This document shows, one piece after another, positions 18,760 to 28,263 of a DNA stretch of 64,000 nt (the first letter of the stretch is position 1; each line of letters begins with the position of its first letter). Both the position numbers and the translations under genes were made by a program. The DNA is from Spartobacteria bacterium (GTDB taxonomy: Bacteria > Verrucomicrobiota > Verrucomicrobiia > Chthoniobacterales > UBA10450): assembly GCA_003134785.1 (NCBI GenBank), contig PLCN01000022.1, positions 1-64,000 on the forward strand. Reading direction: 5' to 3'. Below the pieces are notes generated by a model. It worked only from the letters and a program-made list of their open reading frames with translations, ran no database searches and was not told the DNA's origin.

Positions 18760-19716
18760 CTACTTCATGAAGCCCCGGACGAGCTGCGCAATCTGATCCG
18801 CGGCGGTATCGAGCGCGAAATGGCCCGCATCGAGGACGTGCAGTTCGGCCTTCGGCACGTCCTTGCGGTAACGTTCCGGCTCCCCAAGGTCGAACGAGAG
18901 ATCGTACTGACCCCAAATCACCAAAAGGCGCGGTTGCTTCTCGCGCATCCAAGCCTGCCACTTCGGATAGGCCTCTACGTTCGTGCGGTAATCGTAGAAG
19001 AGATCGCTTTGAATGTCGGCCTGGCCAGGCTGGTTGAGAAAATAAAATTCATCGGTCCAGAGATCCGGATCGTAGCGTTCCACGTTGGGATCGTTCCCGA
19101 CATGGCGCGTTCGCGTCGTCGGCAGCGAAAGAAGATTTGTGCGAAGCGCGCTTTCGTTGGCAGCGCGATCGGCCCAGAAGATCCGACGTGTTTTCCAATT
19201 CGCTCCGAGGCCTTCGTTGTGCGCGACAGCATCCTGGACCATGAGAGCCTCGATCCGGTCTGGATGGGCCAGGGCCATGCGAAAACCTACGGGGCCGCCG
19301 TAATCCTGCATGTAAAGCGTGTAGCGCGAGAGCCCAAGCGCTTCCGTGAAGTGATTCATGATCTCGGCGTAGTGATTGAATGTATACGCGAATTTTTTCG
19401 GGTCCGGCCAGTCGCTGTGTCCGAAGCCCGGGTAATCGGGCGCGACAAGGTGATAACGATCGGCAAGCCGGGCGAAAAGAGGCTCGAACATCCGCGATGA
19501 AGAAGGAAGTCCGTGCAGCAGGAGAAGCGTCGGCGCGTCTTTCGGACCGGCCTCTCTATAAAAGATTGAGAGCCCATCTATTTGTTTGGTGCGATAACAA
19601 GTTGGGTATTCCACGGGACGTTCCTTTCCTTGGGCTTGGGCGAGCATTTGAAATGACGCAAGCATCGCAGAAACCACCAATGCCATCGCCGCGACCTTGC
19701 CTGCAATATTAGACAT
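18760..19716 (-). CDS. alpha/beta hydrolase, epoxide hydrolase / haloalkane dehalogenase type
   Basis: A 318-residue protein with an N-terminal hydrophobic signal segment (KVAAMALVVSAMLASFQ) ending near AQAQG, so export is likely. The core has HGLPSSSRMF (69-78), DYPGFGHSD (94-102) and the nucleophile elbow YMQDYGGPVGF with Asp at about 138; Asp in place of Ser is the mark of epoxide hydrolases and haloalkane dehalogenases. The His is in LDAGHFALD (about 299). It lies 30 bases downstream of the RidA gene in one transcription unit with it and the SDR gene. Confidence 0.85.
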   Translation of the reverse strand: MSNIAGKVAAMALVVSAMLASFQMLAQAQGKERPVEYPTCYRTKQIDGLSIFYREAGPKDAPTLLLLHGLPSSSRMFEPLFARLADRYHLVAPDYPGFGHSDWPDPKKFAYTFNHYAEIMNHFTEALGLSRYTLYMQDYGGPVGFRMALAHPDRIEALMVQDAVAHNEGLGANWKTRRIFWADRAANESALRTNLLSLPTTRTRHVGNDPNVERYDPDLWTDEFYFLNQPGQADIQSDLFYDYRTNVEAYPKWQAWMREKQPRLLVIWGQYDLSFDLGEPERYRKDVPKAELHVLDAGHFALDTAADQIAQLVRGFMK

Positions 19717-19746
19717 TCTTTATCTCTCGTTAGGCCTTCGCATGTT

Positions 19747-20235
19747 CTAGGTAGATACCTCAAAGATCACTTCCAGCTCAACTGGAGTTCCCAGCGGAAG
19801 GCTGGCGACACCATATACCAAACGGCAAGGGCTCTTGTCTTTTCCGAAGACATCTTGCAGCAACTCCGAAGCGGCGTCAGCGACTTTCGGCTGATCGCGG
19901 ACATCGCCCAAAGTGGCCACCGACACGCCGAGCCGGACGATCCGCGTCACTTTGTCGAGCGATCCCAAATGTTTTCTCGCGACAGCGAGGACGTTGAGCG
20001 CCGCGAGGTGAGCTGCCTTGCGCCCCGCTTCCACATCGAGCTCCGCGCCGACGCGCCCGACGAATTTCGCCCCGTGGCCTTCCGTGGGAAGCATCCCGCT
20101 TAGAAAAAGCAGATTGCCTGTCTGCACCGCTTCGACATAGGCGCCGAATGGCTCCGGCGGCGCGGGCAGAGTGATACCGAGTTCCTTCAAACGCTGCTCG
20201 GCGCTAACCGGTTGAGAGTCTTCTCGGATTACCAT
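19747..20235 (-). CDS. RidA/YjgF family protein
   Basis: A 162-residue protein of the RidA family of small trimeric deaminases that clear reactive enamine/imine intermediates. Recognisable parts are FGAYVEAVQTGNLLFLSGMLP (27-47), VGRVGAELDVEAGRKAAHLAALN (59-81) and the C-terminal PCRLVYGVASLPLGTPVELEVIFEV, where Arg binds the carboxylate. The N-terminal 20 residues are an extension relative to the 125-residue family standard. It overlaps the upstream SDR gene by 7 bases and is followed by the hydrolase gene. Confidence 0.88.
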   Translation of the reverse strand: MVIREDSQPVSAEQRLKELGITLPAPPEPFGAYVEAVQTGNLLFLSGMLPTEGHGAKFVGRVGAELDVEAGRKAAHLAALNVLAVARKHLGSLDKVTRIVRLGVSVATLGDVRDQPKVADAASELLQDVFGKDKSPCRLVYGVASLPLGTPVELEVIFEVST

Positions 20236-20957
20236 TTGCCAACGTGTGCACCGCCGTCGACGTGCAACACCTCCCCGGTTATCTGGCGAGCTTCTGTTAG
20301 ATACACAACGGCACTGGCAATCTCTTCGACGGTGGAGATTGAACCCATCGGCGAATGCGCTTTCAGGAAATCCTTCGGATCGTTGGCGTGCAGCGGTGAG
20401 TCGACGATCCCGGGAGCTACGGCATTGAATCGAATGTGCTCTTTCGCGTATTCAGAAGCCAGGCTTCTCAATCCTGCGTTCAGCCCGCCTTTAGTTATCA
20501 TAGCAAGCGACGCGGGGACGCCTGCAATTGGATTATCGACCAGCGCTGCAGTGATGCTCACGATGCTGCCGCCGGTCTTCTGGGCCTGCATCTGTTTGAC
20601 CGCTAGCTGCGTGATGTAGATGAAGCCTGCGAGGTTGGTCGAGACGAGAGCGCGAAAGTCGTCTGCGGTGTACTCCGTGAACGGCTTCACCAGGAAGATG
20701 CCGGCGTTCGCGACGACGGCATCGATCGAGCCGAACTTCTTGAGGGCGAGTTCTGCAACTTTCTGCGCCGTTTCAAATTGACCTATGTCCCCGTCGATCA
20801 GGGCCAGGTGGTCGGACGCTGCAAGCTCCTTCGATTTCGTCGCGTTCCGGGCGGTCCCTACCACGTTGTATCCGCGCGCGAGAAACGCCCGGACGACGCC
20901 TGCGCCGATACCTTGCGACGCTCCCGTAACGATCACCGTCTTTTTTGTATTTGCCAT
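20229..20957 (-). CDS. SDR-fold oxidoreductase lacking the canonical Tyr
   Basis: A 242-residue classical short-chain dehydrogenase: TGASQGIGAGVVRAF (11-25) is the nucleotide-binding turn and NAGIFLVKPF (83-92) the NAG motif. At the catalytic YxxxK, however, the sequence reads ASLAMITKGGL: Lys is present but the position four residues before it is Ala, not Tyr. The preceding Ser region GSIVSITAALVDNP is normal. Either another residue serves as acid or the protein is not a standard reductase. It is the first gene of a three-gene unit with RidA and the hydrolase. Confidence 0.85.
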   Translation of the reverse strand: MANTKKTVIVTGASQGIGAGVVRAFLARGYNVVGTARNATKSKELAASDHLALIDGDIGQFETAQKVAELALKKFGSIDAVVANAGIFLVKPFTEYTADDFRALVSTNLAGFIYITQLAVKQMQAQKTGGSIVSITAALVDNPIAGVPASLAMITKGGLNAGLRSLASEYAKEHIRFNAVAPGIVDSPLHANDPKDFLKAHSPMGSISTVEEIASAVVYLTEARQITGEVLHVDGGAHVGKW

Positions 20958-21024
20958 TTCTAAGCTGCTCTTATTAACCGGTCACATTGTTATTTATCGG
21001 TTACGCCCCCTGTAGATGCTCTCA

Positions 21025-21723
21025 CTACAGATCGCCGCGAGGGATCTCGTCTATGTAGAGATCGGCGGCTGCTGCTGCCTCCTCCGGACTGCTGCCGTTC
21101 TGTCGCGCACTCAGATAGGGTGCGTACCAGTCCCACCAATGATGCTTGCCGTGGGTCTTCTCGTAGTGGCCATGATGCTCCTCCGTCTCGTGGAGGCGCT
21201 CCGCAAGGGCTGCAACGTCCATGGCTCGTGCTCCTGTTAACTTCCACTCGCGGCCGGGAAGGCGCGTCTTAATCTCCTGGAGCAGCCAACCGTTCCCGTC
21301 GGGATCCTGGAACGAGGCAAAAGAGTAATAGGAACGACCTTGGGGGTCCCGCCCGCCGACGCGCGGGTTCTTTACGGCGTTGTTGAAGGGGCCGCCGGCA
21401 TAGTGAAAGACCTCGCTCACGGTGACGTCGCGGGCGATCAAGTCGCTGCGGGCGGCGTCGATGTCGTCCACGGCGACGACCAGTTGATCGATCGAGCCCG
21501 GCTTAGCGGAAGTAATCCCCTTGCCGAAGATGATCGACGCCTCCGAATTGGGAGGAGTGAACTGTAGAACTCGAAAGTTTTCATCCGCGGCGTAATCGAT
21601 ATCTAACCGGAACCCCAGTTTCTCGTAGAATGCTTTAGCCCGATCGATGTCAGAAACAGGTATGACTAAGACTTCTAGTTTCATGTCGATCGGTTTGAGT
21701 TTTGCACCTGTTGTCGTTGCCAT
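21025..21723 (-). CDS. VOC family (glyoxalase/bleomycin-resistance-like) protein with C-terminal extension
   Basis: A 232-residue protein. Residues 15-150 form a VOC unit: LEVLVIPVSDIDRAKAFYEK (17-36), IDQLVVAVDDIDAARSDL (78-95), SFQDPDGNGWLLQEI (130-144). The C-terminal 80 residues add a His- and Trp-rich tail (HETEEHHGHYEKTHGKHHWW) typical of a subset of these proteins in soil bacteria, possibly metal-binding. Substrate unknown. It is followed by a second, shorter VOC gene upstream at 21795 in the same direction. Confidence 0.85.
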   Translation of the reverse strand: MATTTGAKLKPIDMKLEVLVIPVSDIDRAKAFYEKLGFRLDIDYAADENFRVLQFTPPNSEASIIFGKGITSAKPGSIDQLVVAVDDIDAARSDLIARDVTVSEVFHYAGGPFNNAVKNPRVGGRDPQGRSYYSFASFQDPDGNGWLLQEIKTRLPGREWKLTGARAMDVAALAERLHETEEHHGHYEKTHGKHHWWDWYAPYLSARQNGSSPEEAAAAADLYIDEIPRGDL

Positions 21724-21794
21724 AAGTCCTCCTACGAATTGTCTACTGGCGATTCCCGGTGTTACTGCCTTCCGGCAACATTTCCATCAACTCA

Positions 21795-22169
21795 TTACCT
21801 CGCGTTCGTGTCTGGTTCCATGAGGCCAAAGACATTGCCAGCTGGATCTTCCGCGTAGACCAGCCAGCCCATTTTGGGAATCGCCATCTTCGGCACGCAG
21901 ATTTTGCCGCCGCCCTGCTCAATTTCCTTTGTCGTCCCGTCCAGGGACGCAACCGCGATCGTGTTTATCGTGCCCGGACTCTGGCCTTCGCGCGGATGCA
22001 AGAGCCCGCCATTGATCCCCGCCTCCTTGTCGTCGCCCGTCGTGACCAGCCAGTACTCAACCGGACCACCCTCGAACTTTTTGAACTTCCAGCCAAAAAC
22101 GTCCCGGTAAAACGGCTGCACTGCTTCCGGATCATCCGTGTAGATTTCAAAGTGAACGACGCGTTTCAT
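21795..22169 (-). CDS. VOC family protein
   Basis: A 124-residue single VOC domain starting at MKRVVHFEIYTDDP (the frame is open 4 codons further). Motifs are KRVVHFEIYTDDPEAVQPFYRD, PGTINTIAVASLDGT and VYAEDPAGNVFGLMEPD. It resembles glyoxalase/lyase-like proteins; a metal site is suggested by the His and Glu residues but the substrate is unknown. It precedes the larger VOC gene by 71 bases. Confidence 0.85.
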   Translation of the reverse strand: MKRVVHFEIYTDDPEAVQPFYRDVFGWKFKKFEGGPVEYWLVTTGDDKEAGINGGLLHPREGQSPGTINTIAVASLDGTTKEIEQGGGKICVPKMAIPKMGWLVYAEDPAGNVFGLMEPDTNAR

Positions 22170-22318
22170 AATTCGTCCCAAGAATTTCGTTGCTCCTCGA
22201 TCTATTGCGCGCCTCTCTTCCTATTTTCTTTCATCCTTCTTCCCATCCGCGCGATCCGCGTAATCCGCGGTCTAATTTTGACTTCTTAATTCATACTTCC
22301 TCCTTTTTACTTTCCGCC

Positions 22319-23116
22319 GTGAGCATCGTCGGAAAAGTTGAGAGCCTTTGGCGGTATCCGGTCAAAAGCATGCGCGGCGAAGAGATGGATGAAATGTTCG
22401 CTGGCTATGGGGGAGTTTACGGTGACCGGCTTTTTGCTTTCGAGAGTTCGGCCAGTCCGAAAGGTTTTCCGTTTTTTACCGGACGCGATCAACGTCAGAT
22501 GATTCGTTACCACGCGCGCTTCCGAAATCCGGCGAAGGCGGCGCGGCCGGTTAACTTGAGTGAAGCCGAGAAGTTGTCGCCGAACCTGAATCCCATCTCG
22601 GCTGACGTGTCCGAGTTAATGATCGATGTCGAAACGCCGGATGGGAAAACTTTCCCGATTGATGACCCGGCTTTGATCGACCATCTACGATCAAACATCG
22701 ACGGAAACCACGAACTCACATTACTGCGCTCGGACAAAGCGATCACCGATTGTCGTCCATTGTCGATCTTCGGCGTGGAAACCGGCGTGGCCGTCGATAA
22801 GCGTCGCTTCCGCGCCAATGTTTATGTCGATCTAACCTCGTCCGACGGTTTCGCCGAAGATGAATTCGTCGGTCGCTCGTTGCGCATCGGGTCAAAAGCA
22901 ACTGTCGCCGTTCTCCAGCGCGATGGGCGTTGCATGATGATCACGCTCGATCCCGACACCGCGGAAAAAACGCCGGCCATATTGAAAGCCGTCGCGCAAG
23001 CTCATGAAGGCATGGCCGGTGTCTATGGCGCCGTGCTCACGGAAGGAATGATTCGCAAAGGCGACCCGGTCGAGTTGCTGGACCAACCGCACTCCGATCT
23101 CCCTGGCACGCCGTAG
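22319..23116 (+). CDS. MOSC domain protein (molybdenum cofactor sulfurase-like)
   Basis: A 265-residue protein, called from a GTG at 22319 because homology (VGKVESLWRYPVKSMRGEEM) begins there; upstream in-frame codons to 22190 look non-coding. It has the MOSC N-terminal barrel (RYPVKSMRGEE...YGGVYGDRLFAF) and the MOSC domain with RRFRANVYVDL and FVGRSLRIG, ending GMIRKGDPVELL. MOSC proteins carry molybdenum-cofactor-related sulfur transfer. The frameshifted copy at 26231-26938 retains eight residues (QTAKKLGM) that this gene lacks. No ribosome site of usual strength is visible. Confidence 0.8.
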   Translation: MSIVGKVESLWRYPVKSMRGEEMDEMFAGYGGVYGDRLFAFESSASPKGFPFFTGRDQRQMIRYHARFRNPAKAARPVNLSEAEKLSPNLNPISADVSELMIDVETPDGKTFPIDDPALIDHLRSNIDGNHELTLLRSDKAITDCRPLSIFGVETGVAVDKRRFRANVYVDLTSSDGFAEDEFVGRSLRIGSKATVAVLQRDGRCMMITLDPDTAEKTPAILKAVAQAHEGMAGVYGAVLTEGMIRKGDPVELLDQPHSDLPGTP

Positions 23117-23326
23117 CCTTTCGTCGCGCCGTAATTCATTAAAGGAGGATGGCGAAGGCGGCTCACTTCTTGATCGAAAACTCACTCGAAGGCCCGCACT
23201 GGCTCACTGCTACCCTCGCAACCTTACCTTCTATTTCGCCCTCACCGGGGAGCGGCGGGATCATCTCCGCATCGGGCACCGGCAGTAATTTAGGTGTCTT
23301 CGTTGTCGATCTCAAGGCGAGTCCGA

Positions 23327-23356
23327 CTCTCAACTCTCAACCATCAACTCTCAACC
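23327..23356. repeat. 7-bp periodic repeat (CTCTCAA)
   Basis: Units CTCTCAA, CTCTCAA, CCATCAA, CTCTCAA in tandem just outside the acyltransferase gene end. The same motif reappears at 28264-28296. Confidence 0.75.
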
Positions 23357-23360
23357 TTCC

Positions 23361-24608
23361 CTATGACCGCTTCAGCTCCGCACTGAAGATGAGGCGCGGC
23401 GCACGAGGAGTCACGCCTTCCGGCTCCCAACTTCCATGCGGTATCGGGCCGAGAGCTTTTTTCGTCTCTTCGCCGCGGAGCCGGTTTATCGGTTGTTCCA
23501 ACAATCGCCACGACAACGCCGCGGTGAACAGCGTAACGATCCCGAACACGACCAAACGCAGAGACGGTATCGTGATCAGGAATCGCATTTGAGACGGCAG
23601 CCAACGATTGAAAACCATCGCCACGAGGATGTGATAAATGTAGAGTCCGTAGCTAATTCGTCCGGCGAACACGAGACCGGCATTACTCAGGAAACGCCCG
23701 ATGTTTCCATCGAAGCCGGTCGCCGTTCGCGCAACCAGAATCACAAACGCGCCGGCCTCGAGCGGTTCTACCAAAACCGATTTCAGTTGCGTCGGGTCGC
23801 TGTTTCGCAAGACCGCAGCAACAGTTAGCATCGACAAACAGAGCAACGCTAACACCCAACCGCCGCGCGATTCTCTGAGTCGTCCGCCACACCAGCCCAG
23901 CGCTGCGCCGGCCGCAAGCGAGTCAAGGCTGCCGAATGGCAACACCCATCGGGCAATGATCGGCGCTGAAAAGATCACGCAACCGATTCGAAACGCGATG
24001 CCGGCAAACGCGACCGCAATAATTGAGGACAGCATCCATCTGCGCGGCAGCAGCAAAATGAGCAGAGGCCAGAGCAAGTAGAATTGCTCTTGCACGCAAA
24101 TCGACCACAGATGAGAGATCGCCAATGGCCATTCATCTTTCCAGGCAATCAGCCAATTCACCGTCCCGGTGAAAATCCACGGCCAATTTTGACGGATCGC
24201 GCCGAGATTGAGCAGTAACGCAATCGCCGCGAACACAAGATAGGCCGGGCCGATGCGAAGCGAGCGGCGCCAATAAAATACTCCGATTGCTTTGCCGGCC
24301 GATAACGCCCCCGCGTCCATTCGATCTCGCGCGCGCCGCAGTGAGGCCGTGATAAAGTAGCCGCTTAAGACCAAAAAGAGCCGCACACCAGTAGCGCCGA
24401 GATGGATCCAGTCCGGCAATGGAAAATTCGGAACGTCCGCGCTGAAATGATCCACCATGACAGTGAGCACCGCGAGCGCTCGCAGCCCGTCAAACTGCGG
24501 CTGATAACACTCCAGCGCGCGATCGCGCGCTAAAGTCTTCCCCGACGTGAAAACCCCTGCCCGACTCGATCCGACACCAGTCCCAGCCCAGTAAGTAGCC
24601 CAGCCCAC
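23361..24608 (-). CDS. membrane acyltransferase (acyltransferase 3 family)
   Basis: A 415-residue polytopic protein, about ten membrane helices, with the acyltransferase-3/OafA signature: FDGLRALAVLTVMVDHF (catalytic His in VDHF) and LGATGVRLFLVLSGYFI. The C-terminal part continues with helices such as ISYGLYIYHILVAMVF and ends with a positively charged tail. These enzymes transfer acyl groups to cell-surface sugars or to exported molecules. The extreme N-terminus (before FDGLRAL) is probably longer than the family norm, and a later start is possible. Confidence 0.88.
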   Translation of the reverse strand: MGWATYWAGTGVGSSRAGVFTSGKTLARDRALECYQPQFDGLRALAVLTVMVDHFSADVPNFPLPDWIHLGATGVRLFLVLSGYFITASLRRARDRMDAGALSAGKAIGVFYWRRSLRIGPAYLVFAAIALLLNLGAIRQNWPWIFTGTVNWLIAWKDEWPLAISHLWSICVQEQFYLLWPLLILLLPRRWMLSSIIAVAFAGIAFRIGCVIFSAPIIARWVLPFGSLDSLAAGAALGWCGGRLRESRGGWVLALLCLSMLTVAAVLRNSDPTQLKSVLVEPLEAGAFVILVARTATGFDGNIGRFLSNAGLVFAGRISYGLYIYHILVAMVFNRWLPSQMRFLITIPSLRLVVFGIVTLFTAALSWRLLEQPINRLRGEETKKALGPIPHGSWEPEGVTPRAPRLIFSAELKRS

Positions 24609-24910
24609 GAAGTATGTAACAGCGTCGCGGCGATTTCGTTACAAACTTCTTGAGTGGCTTTCTTTGCGACCTCTGCGATCTCGGTCGTGAAAACGCTATC
24701 CAGGAATAACTATAACAGAAAATCAGTGCCTCTGGCCTATGATCCCTGATCTCCGGATTTCGGCGTGGTGATTCCAGCTATTTCTTCCCGGAGCGTGCGA
24801 GAAAGGCTTTACCACAATCCTCCAGATCAAGACACTTACAGCGATCGGCATCGACAACCAACGATGCATTGTAAGCCGCTCCTGACTCGCCGTAGCTTCA
24901 GCGAAGGAGG
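24609..24910. other. intergenic stretch, nothing supported
   Basis: About 300 bases between the acyltransferase and a possible 30-residue ORF. It contains short scattered repeats but no frame with family resemblance. Confidence 0.5.
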
Positions 24911-25003
24911 TTACGGGTACATAAGGAATTCCGGATCGCCTTTGAGTTGCCGGGCCACGCCGGAGTAATGATCGCGCTGCGTAATACCTTCTTTGATCGT
25001 CAC
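24911..25003 (-). CDS. possible 30-residue ORF downstream of cupin
   Basis: A GTG one base after the TGA of the cupin gene opens a frame VTIKEGITQRDHYSGVARQL then KGDPEFLMYP and a stop. It has sensible codon use and would be coupled to the cupin, but is too short to judge. It may equally be the eroded tail of another gene. Confidence 0.25.
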   Translation of the reverse strand: MTIKEGITQRDHYSGVARQLKGDPEFLMYP

Positions 25004-25004
25004 T

Positions 25005-25403
25005 TCATTTGGCCTTGTACTGTTCGGCGCTGACTTTTTCCATCCAATCGACCGGCTTGCCGTTCAGCGCTTCTTGAATGGCGATATGAGTCATCGCAGT
25101 CGTCGGCGTAGCGCCGTGCCAATGCTTCTCGCCCGGCGCAAACCAGATCACATCGCCTGGCCGGATTTCCTCGATCGGACCGCCCCAGCGCTGAGCCCAG
25201 CCAAGGCCCCAGGTGACGATCAACGTCTGACCGAGTGGATGTGTATGCCAGGCAGTGCGAGCACCCGGTTCGAACGTGACGCTTGCGCCACGAACACGCG
25301 CCGGTTCGGGCGCCTCGAACAGCGCGTCAACACGAACCCTGCCGGTAAACCAATCCGCCGGCCCTTGGCCGGACGGTTGTGAGCCGCTTCGCTTGATTTC
25401 CAT
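25005..25403 (-). CDS. cupin protein, hydroxynitrile-lyase-like/quercetinase-like group
   Basis: A 132-residue cupin. It has [19 protein letters not shown] (46-64) as metal motif 1, with two His, and [20 protein letters not shown] as motif 2. The closest group known to me is the small cupins that include metal-dependent hydroxynitrile lyases and quercetinase-like proteins; activity is not certain. The opening residues [18 protein letters not shown] are matched by a stray 5' fragment at 25501-25539, evidence of partial duplication. Confidence 0.82.
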   Translation of the reverse strand: MEIKRSGSQPSGQGPADWFTGRVRVDALFEAPEPARVRGASVTFEPGARTAWHTHPLGQTLIVTWGLGWAQRWGGPIEEIRPGDVIWFAPGEKHWHGATPTTAMTHIAIQEALNGKPVDWMEKVSAEQYKAK

Positions 25404-25423
25404 TTACCAATCTGATCGCTTCC

Positions 25424-25456
25424 TCGTCACTAGTCACGCGTCACTCATCACTTCTT
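25424..25456. repeat. 7-bp periodic repeat (GTCACNN)
   Basis: Units GTCACTA, GTCACGC, GTCACTC, ATCACTT lie just upstream of the cupin gene. A related series is at 32508-32537. Confidence 0.6.
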
Positions 25457-25500
25457 CATGGCCGGTCCTTCTTGTCCCGCCGTAGCCGCAGCGAAGGAGG

Positions 25501-25539
25501 ATGCCGGAAGGCTGTGAGTCACTTCGTTTGATTTCCATC
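25501..25539 (-). pseudogene. 5' end fragment of the cupin gene
   Basis: On the minus strand, MEIKRSDSQPSGI is a near-copy of the cupin start [13 protein letters not shown] at 25368-25403. It lacks everything downstream and is preceded by unrelated repeat-like sequence. Confidence 0.75.
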
Positions 25540-25600
25540 TTCTCAACGTCGTTCTTTCGGGTTCAACGGCAAACGCGGCGTCGCTCTCCGCTAATCTCTG

Positions 25601-25641
25601 CGCTTTCCGGTTTCCGGTTTCCGGTATCCGCTTTCCGCAAT
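25601..25641. repeat. 7-bp periodic repeat (TTTCCGG)
   Basis: Series CTTTCCGG, TTTCCGG, TATCCGC, TTTCCGC. A related series is at 34343-34377. Confidence 0.7.
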
Positions 25642-25834
25642 CGCGAAGGATCACTTCGCAGGTTCTCCCGAACTGTATCGAAAGTAAGCGCTGACCCTTC
25701 CTGGCCCGCTCTAAGACAGCCTAACGAGGAAATGGTTACAAAATTTCTCCGCGATGAAAGCAACGCGCGATTCGGCGCCAACGTTCATCACCTGCACCTT
25801 TGAACGCGGGAGGCAAGACTACGTCCAATAAAGT

Positions 25835-26131
25835 ATGAAACACCTCAGCTGCATTCTTCCGCTCCTTCTCAGCGTCGCGCTAATGGTGGGATGCGCCGGC
25901 GAATTTCAATCGACCGGAGCAGGATCGGGCGCGACCAGTGATTCGGTAACATCGAACGACTCGCCCTCGGTCTCCGCGCCTGACACGACTGCTCAGGACG
26001 CGATTGAACGGGCGAACGCGCAAGCCGCCAGTGACGCATCCAATGCGGCCGCCCAGGCATCTTTCATTGCCGGCATGGCAGCCGCTCAAGAAACGATGAA
26101 TAACGCCAACAATCAGGCACCTTCGAACTGA
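25835..26131 (+). CDS. small predicted lipoprotein
   Basis: A 98-residue protein with a signal peptide MKHLSCILPLLLSVALMVGC, where the ALMVGC ending fits a lipobox and Cys 20 would be lipidated. The rest is rich in Ala, Ser, Asn and Gln (residues 25-98), likely low-complexity and extracytoplasmic. No family is recognised. Confidence 0.65.
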   Translation: MKHLSCILPLLLSVALMVGCAGEFQSTGAGSGATSDSVTSNDSPSVSAPDTTAQDAIERANAQAASDASNAAAQASFIAGMAAAQETMNNANNQAPSN

Positions 26132-26230
26132 CAACGCAGCTTTCCTTTCGAGTTTCTCTTATTGCATCAAACTCCAAGCAGGTCTGCTTCTGCGCGGACC
26201 CAGGTTGCTCGGCCATCTGGTTATCTTTCG

Positions 26231-26938
26231 CGGTTGTTTACAGACTTATATCGGCTTTTTGCTTTTGAAAGCTCGGCCCAGTCCGAAAGTGTTTCCCTTT
26301 TTCACCGGACGCAATCAACGTCAGATGATTCGCTACCCCGCGCGCGCTTCCGAAATCCGGAGAAAGCAGCGCGGCCCCGGTCAACTTAAGTGCAGCCGAT
26401 AAACTGGCGTCGGGCGCGAATCCGATCTCAGCCGACTTATCCGAGTTAATGATCGATGTCGAAACGACGGATGGGAAAACTTTCCCGATTGATGACCCGG
26501 CTTTGATCGACCATCTGCGAGTAAGCATCGACGGAAAGCACGAGCTTACCTTGCTTCGCTCGCACAAGGCGATCACCGATTGTCGTCCGTTGTCGATCTT
26601 CGCCGTGCAAACGGCGAAAAAACTGGGCATGGAAACCGGCGTGGCCGTCGATAAGCGTCGCTTCCGCGCCAATGTTTATGTCGATCTAATATCATCCGAA
26701 GGCTTCGCCGAAAATGAATTCGTGGGTCGCTCGTTGCGCATCGGCTCAAGAGTAACTGTCGCCGTTCTCCAGCGCGATGGGCGTTGCATGATGATCACGC
26801 TCGATCCCGACACCGCGGAAAAGACGCCGGCGATATTGAGAGCCGTTGCGCAAGCGCACGAAGGAATGGCCGGTGTCTATGGCGCCGTGCCTCGCAGAAG
26901 GAATGATTCGCAAAGGCGACTCGGTCGAGTTGCTGTAG
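26231..26938 (+). pseudogene. frameshifted MOSC gene copy
   Basis: This stretch matches the MOSC gene at 22319-23116 from about its codon 35 to its end, with frameshifting insertions near 26278 (extra C in the CGGCCC run), 26335 and 26890 (GCCGTGCCTCGC), and a TAG stop in the original frame at 26936. The first 30 codons are absent. In the middle, an open frame of about 150 codons remains. It retains an 8-residue QTAKKLGM stretch that the intact gene lacks, so it is not simply a recent copy. Confidence 0.85.
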
Positions 26939-27032
26939 CGATCAGTTATTATTCGAGACCAGGCGTCGCATCCGGTCCGCTCACGTAGCCAAATCTTGCA
27001 GCCGGCATTCCAATTGGGCATTCTTCCGTCAT

Positions 27033-27773
27033 ATGAAACTCGTTCTCCTCGCCTGCCTCGCCTTACCGCTGCCCCTGTTAGCCGATGGTGGATTGCCCGA
27101 TAAGCCTTACATCTACGTCGAAGGGAAAGCTGAAATCGAAAAACCGGCCGATGTGGTAACGCTGCGTTTCGACTTGGCCGCTCGGAACCCCGATCAGGCG
27201 AAGGCGAACCAGGAGGTGCAGGCGAAAGCGAACAAGATTTTCGCTTTGCTGACCGAACGGAAAATCGCGGAGAACGATGTGATCGCGGCCGATCTCAAAT
27301 CGGAACCGCTATATGAGAAGCAAGAGGAAACCGGTCGCAAGGAGGGCAAGATCGTCGGCTATGCCGTAACTCGGTCTTTTACCGTCAAAGTCCGAGCTAT
27401 CGCGGCTTTCGCCAAGATAGTGGACGAATTGCTCGCCATCGGCGGGACGGAGTTTACCGGCATCGAAACCGGGCTAATTAAAGAAAAGGAAATCCGGGAC
27501 GAGATTTTTGAGAAGACCCTGGCGAATGCGCGCGAGCGGGCAGAGAAGACCCTCAAGACAATGGGTATGAAAATCGACGGAGTATTCGGGGTCTCTCCGG
27601 TCGCGTTTCCCGAGATTCGCTCGCGGATCTTCGGTCAAGATTCGACCGAGCGAGTCATCGTGACCGGTTCTTACATTTCGACCGGAGACATGGCCTCTTC
27701 GCAATACCGGCTCGCGCCAGTCTCGGTCAGCCAGAGCGTTCACGTAATCTATCTGATCTCGCCGGCGAAATAG
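27033..27773 (+). CDS. SIMPL domain (DUF541) protein
   Basis: A 246-residue secreted protein (signal MKLVLLACLALPLPLLAD). The mature part begins with YIYVEGKAEIEKPADVVTLRFDLAARN, the usual opening of the SIMPL/DUF541 family, and has the following YEKQEETGRKEGKIVGYAVTRSFTVKVR and IREIFEKTLANARERAEKTLKTMG-like helix. Its members are envelope proteins of loosely known function linked to stress or organisation of periplasmic proteins. Upstream of YjbQ by about 50 bases, so a shared transcript is possible. Confidence 0.88.
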   Translation: MKLVLLACLALPLPLLADGGLPDKPYIYVEGKAEIEKPADVVTLRFDLAARNPDQAKANQEVQAKANKIFALLTERKIAENDVIAADLKSEPLYEKQEETGRKEGKIVGYAVTRSFTVKVRAIAAFAKIVDELLAIGGTEFTGIETGLIKEKEIRDEIFEKTLANARERAEKTLKTMGMKIDGVFGVSPVAFPEIRSRIFGQDSTERVIVTGSYISTGDMASSQYRLAPVSVSQSVHVIYLISPAK

Positions 27774-27821
27774 GTACGGCCTACGTCCAGTCGAAAGCGT
27801 AATTCTAGGAGACGACGACGA

Positions 27822-28241
<420 letters not shown>

Positions 28242-28263
28242 CCGGTTTGACCTCCGCGTCCTT

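Larger units (their letters stand above)
25404..25834. other. intergenic stretch with repeat and gene-fragment debris
   Basis: 431 bases. They contain the 7-bp repeat at 25424-25456, a copy of the cupin 5' end at 25501-25539, and a second 7-bp repeat at 25601-25641. No complete gene is seen. Confidence 0.6.
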
